Position numbers and translations under genes: made by a program
The notes under the pieces: generated by a model
What the model was told of the DNA's origin: nothing
Databases searched by the model: none
The model's input: the letters and a program-made list of their open reading frames with translations, nothing else
Shown here: one piece after another, positions 23,283-32,059 of the stretch
Layout: each line of letters begins with the position of its first letter
How positions within the stretch are numbered: the first letter of the stretch is position 1
Source: Rhizobium leucaenae USDA 9039
Lineage (GTDB): Bacteria > Pseudomonadota > Alphaproteobacteria > Rhizobiales > Rhizobiaceae
DNA: 34,785 nt
Assembly (NCBI RefSeq): GCF_000426285.1
Contig: NZ_AUFB01000039.1
Location: forward strand, 1-34,785
Direction: 5' to 3'

Positions 23283-24440
23283 TCAGGTGTTGAATGCAAG
23301 AACAAGCGGTTTTGCGAAGAGCTTTGCCCAGGCGATGGCGTTCGCCCGTTGGATCGCGACAATGGATGTCCCGCTGGTCCACCATCCATTGCCGACCGCG
23401 ACGATAAAATCCGGATCGTGGAACATCGATTGCAGGATCGGCCAGACGATGAGCTGCTCGTAGCAAATCAGAGGCCCGACCTGGTGATCACCGACAGCCG
23501 CCGTCGGATTGGCGAAGAAATGCGCCCGGGCGCTGCCGGTCTCACGTCTCCACGACCGCCATGGCTGCCACATCGAGCCTGGGACCGGCATCCGCTCGCG
23601 ATAGAGGATCTTGCTGCCGGCGGCGGAGACGACGACGAGCACATTGTCATACCCGTCGGCATCGATGCCGGCGGCGCCGGCGACCATCGAAATCTCCGTG
23701 CCCCGAAGAGCTTCGATCCAAAGCCGTTCGACCGTCGGCGTCCAGAAGCCCAGGGCGCTCTCGGGCAGCACGATCGTTTGGCCAGCCCCACGATCCTTCA
23801 CCGTGGCAATCAGATCACGGTGGCGCTGCATGCTGGCGTCCCGACCCAGCGAAGAGGCCATTTGGAGATCGACGCCCTGCCAGCCCTCCGGTAGTTTCGG
23901 ATCGGTCCAGAAGGCGGCGGACCACAGCCAAAAGCCTGCGAGGGCGATGGCAACAGCCGGCCACATGCGGGTTATGAGGCCCATGAGGCCGGCTGTGATC
24001 GCCACCATTCCCCACCATCCCCATTCGGGAAAGACGACGCCGGCGGATGTCACAGGATGTGCCCAGCCGGTGATTCCGAAGGGTGGAACGGTCATTAGGA
24101 CAGCGGCCACAAGATAGCGAAACGGGCGAGTACCGGCGTTCTTCGTCCAGAGCACCGCATGCACGCCAACAAAACTCACCGACGCACACAACCATAGTAG
24201 CAGACCGGGCCAGAGGTCCGATGAATAGAAGGTGGCGACACCCTGCGGCAGACCGCGAGATGCTGCCAGAAAATATCCGGCGGAAACCAGCGCAGCCACT
24301 GATCTCGTTTTCGCCCGCGCCCACAGAATTGGGAATGCCAGTGCGGCCGGAAGCAGCAAGACATGACCACTCCATCCGATTGTCCCGGCGACCATCGCAG
24401 CAATGATCAGCAGCGTTGGTTCGCGATGATCACGGCGCAT
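23283..24440 (-). CDS. traB: TraB, apolipoprotein N-acyltransferase-like membrane protein
   Basis: A 385-residue protein with about five to six N-terminal membrane spans (residues 10-175) and a C-terminal nitrilase-type domain, the Lnt-like layout of Ti TraB. The catalytic Glu is in TIVLPESALGFW (E227) and the Cys in GPLICYEQL (C326). The segment corresponding to the catalytic lysine reads LYRERMPVPGSMW, so E282 appears where a lysine is expected; this may alter or abolish acyl transfer. It overlaps traF by 11 bp. TraB increases conjugation in Ti plasmids but its substrate is unknown. Confidence 0.92.
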   Translation of the reverse strand: MRRDHREPTLLIIAAMVAGTIGWSGHVLLLPAALAFPILWARAKTRSVAALVSAGYFLAASRGLPQGVATFYSSDLWPGLLLWLCASVSFVGVHAVLWTKNAGTRPFRYLVAAVLMTVPPFGITGWAHPVTSAGVVFPEWGWWGMVAITAGLMGLITRMWPAVAIALAGFWLWSAAFWTDPKLPEGWQGVDLQMASSLGRDASMQRHRDLIATVKDRGAGQTIVLPESALGFWTPTVERLWIEALRGTEISMVAGAAGIDADGYDNVLVVVSAAGSKILYRERMPVPGSMWQPWRSWRRETGSARAHFFANPTAAVGDHQVGPLICYEQLIVWPILQSMFHDPDFIVAVGNGWWTSGTSIVAIQRANAIAWAKLFAKPLVLAFNT

Positions 24441-24996
24441 AGGTCAGAACCTCTTGCGCCAAGCCAAGGATACCGGAAGCGGCAACGGGACCGAAATAGC
24501 GGGAGTCGTAGGAGCCGGCGAAAGCCGAGTGCAGGAAGACGCTACCCGCCGGCACGATCCCGCCTCCGAACGGCGTCAACGGCCGTCCCTCTCCGTCCCG
24601 GTCTACAAGCGTCGATCGACCAACGTCACGCCCATCGATGCGAACGCTTGCTGCGACCTCGATCCGCTGGCCGGCGACGGCGATCACCGTCTTGATCAGC
24701 GGCGCAACGCCGCCCGGGCAAAGCCCGGAGCGCAGATAACCCCGACTGAGCGCCTCCTGCATGGCTGCCGTTCGAGGCGGGCAAATGAAGACGAGATCGC
24801 CGACATCGGCTGCACGATCCAGCTTGATGATACGCCAGAGACCGAGCGGTTCGCTCGGCGTGAAATTGATCCGGTAGCCACCAAGCCCAGCAGTGACGAT
24901 TGCACCGAGAAGCGCTGCTGTGACCGACGCCGTGGACCGAAGGAGCCGTGTGTACGGTCGCCGCTCCGGCGCCATTTTCATGCGAGGCATGTTCAT
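24430..24996 (-). CDS. traF: TraF, signal-peptidase-like pilin processing protease
   Basis: A 188-residue S26-family peptidase with one N-terminal membrane helix (about 22-40). The catalytic Ser sits in NFTPSEPLGLW (S48) and the Lys in LIKTVIAVAGQRIEV (K102). The C-terminal VFLHSAFAGSYDSRYFGPV box is typical of TraF/LepB. TraF-type enzymes cleave and cyclise the TrbC pilin in the RP4 system. Its start overlaps the traA stop by 4 bp (ATGA). Confidence 0.94.
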   Translation of the reverse strand: MNMPRMKMAPERRPYTRLLRSTASVTAALLGAIVTAGLGGYRINFTPSEPLGLWRIIKLDRAADVGDLVFICPPRTAAMQEALSRGYLRSGLCPGGVAPLIKTVIAVAGQRIEVAASVRIDGRDVGRSTLVDRDGEGRPLTPFGGGIVPAGSVFLHSAFAGSYDSRYFGPVAASGILGLAQEVLTYAP

Positions 24997-27900
24997 TTCA
25001 GCGACATCCCCTGGCCCTTGGCCTGGCGCATCGCCTCGGCTTGTTTCAGGGCTTCGACGGTTCGCTCATGGGCACTGAGTTTCTGCACTGCGCGCATCAG
25101 GCTCCAGGCTGACTGGACCTCCGCCTTCTGACCGGGGCTCATGCCCGCGGTAATCGTCTTGAAGGTCTCGCCGCTCGCGTCTTTCGCCGCAACCCCCAGG
25201 AAGGTACGCTCGCCGAACCGTTCGGCGACGGCCTTGGCAAAGCCCTCGAGTTCCGCCTTCACCATCTTGTCTGAAAGCGCATATTCCAGCCCAGACGGAA
25301 GGTCATTCCGGTCGATCGCGTCGCGCACTCGCTCGAGCACCGTCTTGGCGCCCGGCGAGAGCGCGGGGATGTCGATAGAAACCTTCAACCTTGCCGCCCG
25401 CTCTTCGGTCTGATGCTTGCGCTCGGCCTCCGCACGCATTTCAAGGAAGCGCTCCAGATTGCGGGCTAGTGCGGGCACGTTGAGGAGAGCGGTCTCGCGA
25501 TCTTTCTTGTCGGCCTTGCCAGCGAGAATGCCCGTCTTCCCCTTGATCGCTCCGAAGGTTTCCGGCTCGTTTGCGATCTTGAACAGCGTGGCGGCGGCAC
25601 TCGCCTTGTCCTTGAGCATGAGGTCGACATTGACAGCTTTGAACGCCGCCTCAGGGTCGGCATAGACAAGCTGGAACCGCGTCGAAACATCCTCCCATTG
25701 CCGCTTCAGACCTGGATCGGACGAGAGCTTGTCTTCGACGGATTGCTCGACCGACTTGGGGAAGTTCGTGATGCCGGACACCATCGGCTTTGCCTCCTTG
25801 GCTGTATCGGGACGGTGAGTTTGGGACGCCGGGGCGAAGAGGCCGATCCTGGCTGCGACAGCCGCAAGCCGGCTCGCCAGATCTTTGAGCATCTGTTTCT
25901 GCCGAACCGTCCACTCAAGCCGATCGCGAACCAGGGTTCGGGCGGCGTTGACGAGATGGAGGCCGCGGGCCTCGGCGAAACGAAGTGCTTGGCGATAGAA
26001 AGGACCGCCGGCGTAGTCGAGGGTCGTTTCCTTCGCATTTCTGCGCGAGAGAACCGGCACAAGCCCACCGGCCTTGTCGAAGGACCTGCGGCCGTAATAG
26101 ACGCTGAGATCCTCGCGGTGACGGGTCATCGCGACATAGGTCAAATGCCGGTCCAGCGAGAGGGAGGCCAGCACCTTGACACGATCAACGGTGGCGCCCT
26201 GGCTCTTATGGATCGTCGTGGCATAGCCATGATCGACGTTGCTGTAGAAGCGCTGCTCGACGACGACCTGACGGCGATGTTCGCCCTCACCAGTCTCGGC
26301 AACCATGCGACCGGGTGCTGCATCAACGACCCTCCCCAGCATGCCGTTCTTGACGCCGAGCGATGCCTCGTTCTTGAGGAACACGATTTGATCACCGACT
26401 GCGAAATTCCGTTCGCCGTCCTCGGTCTTGAACATGCATCCTTGGTCGAGTACCCCGCGTTCGATGAGTTTGATGCGGGCCATCTGATTCAGCATGCGAA
26501 CGTCGCGGCGCAGATGAGCGAGGATCAGCGACGTCTTTGCCGGATCGTAATCGCGATCCCAGGCGGCGATCAGATTGTCGACGGCATCCGCCTTCAGATC
26601 CGAACCTATCACCTTGCCGTTGGCACGGTAGGCGTCGACTGCCTTTCCGATCTTGCCGCGCGCCAGGTCGAGCGAGGCGTCGCGCATCCATTGCTGGCGC
26701 TGGCGGTAAATGGTTTCGAGTTCGGCATAGCCGATGCGATCGGCAATCGCGCGGAAGGCGGCTCCTGCTTCGATCGGCTGAAGCTGTTCGGGATCGCCGA
26801 TGAGAACGAGCTTGGCGCCGGCCTTGGTCACCGCTTCGACGAAGAGCGCCATCTGCCGCGACGACACCATGCCGGCCTCGTCCAGGACGAAGACAGTCTT
26901 GTTATCGAGTTGATTGCGCCCCTCATTCCAACGCAGCTCCCAGGACGCCAGCGTGCGCGAGACAATGCCCGCTTCCTTCTCCAGGCCTTCGGCTGCCTTG
27001 CCGGCGAGGGCTGCGCCGACGACCCGGTAGCCGGCCGCTTCCCAGGCCTCGCGTGCGGCCTTCATCATTGTAGTCTTGCCGGCGCCGGCGCGGCCGATGA
27101 CGGCGGCGATCCGCTCACGCCCCGCAACATGTTCGATCGCGGTTTTCTGCTCTTCCGACAGACGCTCATGGCGCCCGAAGGTCGCCGCCAGTACCGCTTG
27201 CCGAACACCATGCGACGATCTCTGCGAAAGCCAGATGGCACGATTGGCCATCTCCGATTCCAGCCGGATCATGTCGCGGGTCGTGTATTTAGCGGGAACG
27301 CTTGAGCCGGTCGCGAAGTCGACGCGCTCCCGTTCGATCCGCAAGGTCTCGGGGCAGAGGAGGATCCGGACCATGAGATCCTGGAAGAGGCCGGGATCGT
27401 CGATGTAGCGGTAAAGGATCTTGGCGACATCACGCTCGTCGAAGACGCTTTTCTCGCGCGTGATCAGGTCCAGGACGATCGTGGGACTTCGTTCGATCCG
27501 CCTCGCGTTTTCGGCTCTTCGCGCTTCCTGCTGTTCGAGCCGCTCGAGTGTAATATCCTTCCGGGCGCCGGCAGATTTCCGCTCAATCGCCTTGGTACCG
27601 ACACCGAGATGGATGGTCGGGTCCAGCTCGATCCCTCGCTTTTCAAACGACCGCCCATCGACACGAAGGTCGAGGCCGGCAAGCGCCAGGTGGCGGTTCT
27701 GGCAGGCAAACCAGCCGTCACGAAACGCATTGAAATCATCAAGGCTGCCGGCCCAAAGTTCGTAGACGATTTTTCCGGCATCGTTGCGAACCGGTTTGCC
27801 ATCTGGTGCAAGCACCGCGACCTTCTTGGCGCCGAAACCGTCTCCTGTCAGCGGCCGCAAGGTGGTCATAAGGTGCACGTGCGGATTGCCCGGCGCGTCG

Positions 27901-28304
27901 TGGTAGACCCAGTCGGCAACCATGCCCTTCGAGGTGATGTGCCGTTCGACGAAATCCCTCATCAGCGCGATGTTCTGCTGGGCAGTGAGTTCCAGCGGCA
28001 GCGCGATGGTGACGTCTTTGGCGAGTTGCGCGTCCGACCGCTTTTCGGAGGCCTCGACCTTGTTCCAGAAGGCCTCGGATGCGCCCGAGACCGAGCGGTC
28101 GGCGATCATCGAGCGCAGCCAGTCAGGAGCGTCGGCCGGGATGACAAACTCTTCGTGGAGCAGTCCCTGCTTGCGGGTGTAGTCGATCGTGCGCGCTTCC
28201 CGCTCAAAGTCCATCTTGGCGCAATGCCGGTAGGCCGCCGACAGAACCGCGCTGCGGCCGGAGCCACGGGCAACGACGCTGACGGAGAAGTGAGGGACGG
28301 CCAC
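24993..28304 (-). CDS. traA: TraA, conjugative relaxase-helicase
   Basis: An 1103-residue fusion. The N-terminal MobA/MobL-type relaxase (about 1-230) starts AVPHFSVSVVARGSGRSAV, has the candidate nicking tyrosine in LSAAYRHCAK (Y25) and the metal-binding histidines in DAPGNPHVHLMTTLR (H142, H144). The middle part is a TraA/RecD-like superfamily 1 helicase with Walker A VIGRAGAGKTTMMKA (about 403-417), FVLDEAGMVSSRQM, and a C-terminal HGYATTIHKSQGATVD motif. The last 250 residues are helical. It nicks at oriT and unwinds the transferred strand. GTG start, no strong ribosome binding site. It leads traAFBH, facing traC across oriT. Confidence 0.96.
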   Translation of the reverse strand: MAVPHFSVSVVARGSGRSAVLSAAYRHCAKMDFEREARTIDYTRKQGLLHEEFVIPADAPDWLRSMIADRSVSGASEAFWNKVEASEKRSDAQLAKDVTIALPLELTAQQNIALMRDFVERHITSKGMVADWVYHDAPGNPHVHLMTTLRPLTGDGFGAKKVAVLAPDGKPVRNDAGKIVYELWAGSLDDFNAFRDGWFACQNRHLALAGLDLRVDGRSFEKRGIELDPTIHLGVGTKAIERKSAGARKDITLERLEQQEARRAENARRIERSPTIVLDLITREKSVFDERDVAKILYRYIDDPGLFQDLMVRILLCPETLRIERERVDFATGSSVPAKYTTRDMIRLESEMANRAIWLSQRSSHGVRQAVLAATFGRHERLSEEQKTAIEHVAGRERIAAVIGRAGAGKTTMMKAAREAWEAAGYRVVGAALAGKAAEGLEKEAGIVSRTLASWELRWNEGRNQLDNKTVFVLDEAGMVSSRQMALFVEAVTKAGAKLVLIGDPEQLQPIEAGAAFRAIADRIGYAELETIYRQRQQWMRDASLDLARGKIGKAVDAYRANGKVIGSDLKADAVDNLIAAWDRDYDPAKTSLILAHLRRDVRMLNQMARIKLIERGVLDQGCMFKTEDGERNFAVGDQIVFLKNEASLGVKNGMLGRVVDAAPGRMVAETGEGEHRRQVVVEQRFYSNVDHGYATTIHKSQGATVDRVKVLASLSLDRHLTYVAMTRHREDLSVYYGRRSFDKAGGLVPVLSRRNAKETTLDYAGGPFYRQALRFAEARGLHLVNAARTLVRDRLEWTVRQKQMLKDLASRLAAVAARIGLFAPASQTHRPDTAKEAKPMVSGITNFPKSVEQSVEDKLSSDPGLKRQWEDVSTRFQLVYADPEAAFKAVNVDLMLKDKASAAATLFKIANEPETFGAIKGKTGILAGKADKKDRETALLNVPALARNLERFLEMRAEAERKHQTEERAARLKVSIDIPALSPGAKTVLERVRDAIDRNDLPSGLEYALSDKMVKAELEGFAKAVAERFGERTFLGVAAKDASGETFKTITAGMSPGQKAEVQSAWSLMRAVQKLSAHERTVEALKQAEAMRQAKGQGMSLK

Positions 28305-28383
28305 GGCGGAGTTCTTTCCCGATTGCGAACAAAATCAACAGGTTCCTTGGAAGCGGTAGGCCCCGCCAGGGGCAGAAAGCAAA

Positions 28384-28420
28384 GCGTCGCATCAGCGACG
28401 TATAATTGCGCCCTTCGGAT
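28384..28420. other. oriT: Origin of transfer with nic region
   Basis: An inverted repeat CGTCGC-ATCA-GCGACG (28385-28400) is followed at once by TATAATTGCGCCCTT (28401-28415). The TTGCGCCCT core matches the nic region of RSF1010/Ti-type origins (consensus near TAAGTGCGCCCT), where the relaxase cuts between G and C; here that would be near 28410/28411. It sits between the divergent traA and traC genes, the standard place in Ti-type plasmids. Confidence 0.85.
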
Positions 28421-28468
28421 CCGCTCCTTCGGAACGGCCGGGATGATGCTCAAAGGCGTTGGCTGCGC

Positions 28469-28490
28469 CAACTCGCATTTCTGTTAGTAG
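28469..28490. promoter_or_regulatory. Putative TraR box 3 (traA-traC intergenic)
   Basis: The third copy of the 22-bp element found upstream of traI: the right part TTCTGTTAGTAG differs from the traI copy by one base and the match continues into the flank (ATCG). It sits between the divergent traA and traC operons beside oriT, where one activator site can serve both promoters, as in Ti plasmids. Assignment is by position and similarity. Confidence 0.6.
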
Positions 28491-28506
28491 ATCGGCACGC
28501 CGATCT
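28489..28506. promoter_or_regulatory. 18-bp perfect palindrome next to TraR box 3
   Basis: AGATCGGC (28489-28496) and GCCGATCT (28499-28506) form a perfect dyad around AC, overlapping the right end of the box at 28469-28490. Its 18-bp length equals that of Ti tra boxes, though the sequence differs. Only the left part (AGATCG) recurs at the traI promoter. It could be part of the activator site or a separate operator. Confidence 0.4.
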
Positions 28507-28559
28507 CATGGGACTGTCACGTGGTTCGAAGTCGGAAACCGTGAAAGGACCACCGGGAA

Positions 28560-28856
28560 ATGAAGAGACCATCCTCCAAGATCCGCGACGAAATCGCCAA
28601 GCTGCAGGAACAGCTCAAAGTCGCCGAAACCCGCGAGGCCGAGCGCATCGGTCGCATCGCGCTGAAAGCCGGACTAGGCGAGATCGAAATCGACGAGGCG
28701 CAACTTCAGGCGGCCTTTGAGGACCTGGCCAAGCGGTTTCGCGGAGGCAAGGGAGGATCGAACGGGAGGGAGAGGGCAAGTGCAGGCGGCTCGAGCACGG
28801 CCGACACCGCGCCGGTCACGCCTGGCGCGGCTGCGAGCGGCGCTGCTGAGACTTGA
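28560..28856 (+). CDS. traC: TraC, oriT-processing accessory protein
   Basis: A 98-residue basic, helical protein: MKRPSSKIRDEIAKLQEQLK opens a coiled-coil-like N-terminus, followed by RIALKAGLGEIEIDEAQLQ and FEDLAKRFRGGKG, the TraC pattern of Ti-type plasmids, and then a low-complexity Ala/Gly/Thr tail. With TraD it assists TraA at oriT. It is the first gene of traCDG; traD starts 4 bp after its stop. Confidence 0.92.
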   Translation: MKRPSSKIRDEIAKLQEQLKVAETREAERIGRIALKAGLGEIEIDEAQLQAAFEDLAKRFRGGKGGSNGRERASAGGSSTADTAPVTPGAAASGAAET

Positions 28857-28860
28857 GCGA

Positions 28861-29073
28861 ATGGCACGCACCTCCACCTCCGACGCCCGAAAGAAGGACA
28901 CGCGGGAGAAGATTGAACTCGGCGGGCTGATCGTCAAAGCCGGTCTCAGATACGAGAAGCGTGCACTCCTCCTCGGTGCACTGATCGAGCTCAAGCGAAG
29001 GCTCGGTGATGATGCTGGGGAACGCCAGCGGCTGATGATGATCGGTGCGGAGGCGTTCGGCGATGAAACTTAA
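28861..29073 (+). CDS. traD: TraD, small conjugal transfer protein
   Basis: A 70-residue protein, MARTSTSDARKKDTREKIEL followed by GGLIVKAGLRYEKRALLLGAL and IELKRRLGDDAGERQRL. The GGL-V-KAGL segment is the core of TraD/TraC-type mobilisation proteins. It is required with TraC for nicking in Ti-type systems. Its end overlaps the start of traG by 11 bp. Confidence 0.92.
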   Translation: MARTSTSDARKKDTREKIELGGLIVKAGLRYEKRALLLGALIELKRRLGDDAGERQRLMMIGAEAFGDET

Positions 29074-30988
29074 GAAATTCGCACTGTTTCTCGTCCCGCT
29101 CATGTCCATGATCGTGGCGACCATTGTGACCAGCGGCGGCGAGCATTGGCTCTCGGGTTTCGGAGAATCGGAAGCCGGCAAGCTCATGCTCGGCCGTGCC
29201 GCCATCGCCTTGCCATATGCGCTCGCTGCAACTCTTGGCACCGTCTTCCTCTTCGCCTCTGCGGGCACCTCGAACATCAAAGCCGCGGGCTGGGGCGTCG
29301 TGGCTGGCGGGGCCGCGGCGATCGCGATCGCCGCAGGCCGAGAGATCGGGCGGCTTCATGCCCTGATGGACAGGCTGCCACCGAAGCAGACGATCCTGGC
29401 CTATACGAATCCCGCCACCGCGGTCGGGGGCGTCGCGGCCGCGCTGGCCGTTGGATTCGCTTTGCGCGTTGCAATCGTCGGCAACGCCGCTTTCGCGCGA
29501 TCGGAACCGAAACGCGTCAGCGGCAAACGCGCCCTGCACGGCGAAGCCGACTGGATGAAATTGCAGGAGGCAGCGAACCTGTTTCCCGATACGGGCGGCA
29601 TCGTCATCGGCGAACGATATCGTGTCGACCGCGACAGCACGGCGGCGCTCGCCTTTCGCGCGGACAACGCCGAAACATGGGGCGGCGGCGGCAAGTCGCC
29701 GCTCCTGTGTTTCGACGGCTCGTTCGGTTCGTCCCACGGCATCGTGTTCGCCGGCTCGGGCGGCTTCAAGACGACATCGGTGACGATCCCGACTGCGCTC
29801 AAATGGGGCGGCTCGCTGATCGTCCTCGATCCCTCCAATGAAGTCGCACCGATGGTCATCGATCATCGGCGTAAGGCCGGCCGCGACGTCTTCGTGCTCG
29901 ACCCGAAACGCCCCGACATCGGCGTCAATGTGCTGGACTGGATTGGCCGCTTCGGCGGCACCAAGGAAGAGGATATCGCCTCCGTCGCCTCATGGATCAT
30001 GAGCGACAGCGGGCGGGCGCAGGGAGTGCGTGACGACTTCTTCCGTGCGTCGGGACTGCAACTGCTGACGGCGATCATCGCCGACGTCTGCCTGTCGGGT
30101 CATACGGAAAAGGAGAGGCAAACCCTTCGTCAGGTTCGTGCCAATCTGGCCGAGCCCGAACCGAAATTGCGCCAGCGATTGCAGGAGATCTATGACGAGT
30201 CCAAGTCCGACTTCGTCAAAGAGAACGTCGCAGCCTTCGTGAACATGACACCGGAGACGTTCAGCGGGGTCTACGCTAACGCGATCAAGGAGACGCATTG
30301 GTTGTCCTACCCAAATTATGCGGCATTGGTCTCGGGATCGAGCTTCGCAACCGACGCCATCGCCGGCGGCAACACCGACGTCTTCATCAACGTCGACCTG
30401 AAGACGCTTGAGACCCATGCCGGCTTGGCCAGGGTCATCATCGGCTCGTTCCTCAACGCGCTCTATAACCGTGATGGATCGATCCACGGGCGAGCGCTCT
30501 TTCTTCTCGATGAGGTCGCGCGTCTTGGCTACATGCGAATACTGGAGACTGCACGCGATGCCGGCCGCAAGTATGGGATCACGCTCACCATGATCTATCA
30601 ATCGATCGGCCAGTTGCGCGAGACCTATGGCGGACGCGATGCCTCGAGCAAGTGGTTCGAAAGCGCGAGCTGGATCTCGTTTGCGGCTATCAACGATCCG
30701 GAAACGGCGGACTACATCTCACGCCGTTGCGGTATGACGACAGTCGAAATCGACCAGGTCAGCCGCAGTTCACAGGCGAGGGGATCGTCGCGCACACGAT
30801 CGAAGCAACTTGCGGCGCGCCCGCTGATCCAGCCACATGAGGTCCTGCGCATGCGCGCCGACGAACAGATCGTGTTCACGGCCAGCAACGCGCCGCTCAG
30901 ATGCGGTCGCGCGATCTGGTTTCGGCGCGACGATATGAAGTCCTGCGTCGGAATGAACAGATTTCATGAAGCGCAGAAGCAACCCTAG
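29063..30988 (+). CDS. traG: TraG, VirD4-type coupling ATPase
   Basis: A 641-residue type IV coupling protein. The ATG at 29063 with GGAGG at 9-bp spacing is preferred over one six codons upstream. Membrane helices occupy the first ~140 residues. Walker A is FAGSGGFKTTSVTIPTAL (about 229-246), followed by LIVLDPSNEV, and Walker B is ALFLLDEVARLGYM, with TLTMIYQSIGQL beyond. It brings the TraA-DNA complex to the Trb channel and pumps DNA. It is the last gene of traCDG; the next 287 bp (30989-31275) hold no gene I can support. Confidence 0.96.
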   Translation: MKLKKFALFLVPLMSMIVATIVTSGGEHWLSGFGESEAGKLMLGRAAIALPYALAATLGTVFLFASAGTSNIKAAGWGVVAGGAAAIAIAAGREIGRLHALMDRLPPKQTILAYTNPATAVGGVAAALAVGFALRVAIVGNAAFARSEPKRVSGKRALHGEADWMKLQEAANLFPDTGGIVIGERYRVDRDSTAALAFRADNAETWGGGGKSPLLCFDGSFGSSHGIVFAGSGGFKTTSVTIPTALKWGGSLIVLDPSNEVAPMVIDHRRKAGRDVFVLDPKRPDIGVNVLDWIGRFGGTKEEDIASVASWIMSDSGRAQGVRDDFFRASGLQLLTAIIADVCLSGHTEKERQTLRQVRANLAEPEPKLRQRLQEIYDESKSDFVKENVAAFVNMTPETFSGVYANAIKETHWLSYPNYAALVSGSSFATDAIAGGNTDVFINVDLKTLETHAGLARVIIGSFLNALYNRDGSIHGRALFLLDEVARLGYMRILETARDAGRKYGITLTMIYQSIGQLRETYGGRDASSKWFESASWISFAAINDPETADYISRRCGMTTVEIDQVSRSSQARGSSRTRSKQLAARPLIQPHEVLRMRADEQIVFTASNAPLRCGRAIWFRRDDMKSCVGMNRFHEAQKQP

Positions 30989-31275
30989 CTCGTCCGATCG
31001 CGCCGGCGCGCAGTGCAACGAGCAAGGCCGATCCGGGAAAATGAAGAATATCGGAGAAATAAGCGTGAGCGTCCGCCCGGAGGGCGGGATTTCGGGAATT
31101 CTCGTCGTGCGAGGAGCGGAAACAGCGCAGCCGCAGGAGCCTCAACATAGTGGCCCGATAGGGGAGGCGGGACCGACTGCGCCCGCTCCCTCGCACACCG
31201 CATTGAGCCACCTGCCCGTAAACGCAGATGAAACCGAAGCCGGGATAGGTTGAGACGATCAGGAGAGGAGCAAGG

Positions 31276-31857
31276 GTGACGAAAACGAATGTGATTCCGT
31301 TCCGCAAGCCGCGGAAGTCCGGCGGCAGGAACGGACGAAATCGCTGGCATGGAAAGTCTCCCCGATCGGGATCGAGCCGCCCGCGCGCACGCCTGATCGG
31401 GGTCCTCTGCGCCACGATCATCGCTCTGGGAGGATGGTTTGTATTGGGCGGCGCTGGCAGCCTTTCCGGTCTCCTCGCCGCGGCCAATACGCCGACATCA
31501 GACTCGCTGTCCGCCGCGTTTTTGATCTGCGGCGCGGATCGCCATGTGAATTGTGTCGTCGACGGCGATACGTTCTGGTTCCAGGGCGAGAAAATCCGCG
31601 TCGCGGATATCGACACGCCGGAACTCAGCCCACCGCGCTGCGAGGTGGAAAGGATCAAAGGCGAGGCCGCGAAAGCGCGACTGCTGGCGTTGCTCAATAG
31701 CGGCAAGTTCTCGCTTTCAGCCGGGTCCCGCGACGAAGACAAATATGGCCGCAAGCTCCGTACCGTCACGCGGTCCGGGCGCTCGCTCGGCGAGGAACTG
31801 ATCGACGAGCGCCTGGCCAGGCGTTGGGATGGCGCAAGACACCCCTGGTGCGACTGA
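31276..31857 (+). CDS. Membrane-anchored staphylococcal-nuclease-like protein
   Basis: A 193-residue protein from a GTG preceded by a purine-rich GGAGAGGAGCAAGG. A strongly basic, arginine-rich N-terminus (1-38) and one hydrophobic helix (about 40-70) are followed by an SNase domain: CVVDGDTFWFQGEKIRVADI then DTPEL, and DEDKYGRKL. Candidate active-site residues are R108, D113, E116 and R159, all present. A positive-inside rule puts the nuclease domain in the periplasm. Such genes are common near rhizobial tra regions; a role in DNA transfer or in degrading incoming DNA is inference. Confidence 0.88.
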   Translation: MTKTNVIPFRKPRKSGGRNGRNRWHGKSPRSGSSRPRARLIGVLCATIIALGGWFVLGGAGSLSGLLAAANTPTSDSLSAAFLICGADRHVNCVVDGDTFWFQGEKIRVADIDTPELSPPRCEVERIKGEAAKARLLALLNSGKFSLSAGSRDEDKYGRKLRTVTRSGRSLGEELIDERLARRWDGARHPWCD

Positions 31858-32059
31858 CGCCCGCGAGAGGATCGTCACACGCATGGGCGGAGACCGTCTT
31901 CGGGCTCCGTGAGCATAGTGAGTAGAGCCGTGCGCCGAAGGCGTCTCGCCCAAGCCCTCCACCGCATCTCGCATATCATCACCGGTGTGAATCGATCCAC
32001 GCCGACTGATTCATAAGTGTCGTTGGACGCAATTGCCGGGATCGGCGATTCTGGTCCCC

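Noticed and set aside
25698..27305. Plus-strand frame of 535 codons within traA
   Set aside because: It is fully antisense to the relaxase-helicase motifs of traA and shows no protein signature of its own.
30966..31253. Open frame of 95 codons between traG and the SNase gene
   Set aside because: It overlaps the traG end, lacks a ribosome binding site and shows no recognisable protein pattern; composition looks like a non-coding frame in GC-rich DNA.
30897..31769. Long minus-strand frame of 290 codons over the end of traG and the SNase gene
   Set aside because: It is antisense to two well-supported genes and its translation has no family features; a shadow frame typical of GC-rich sequence.
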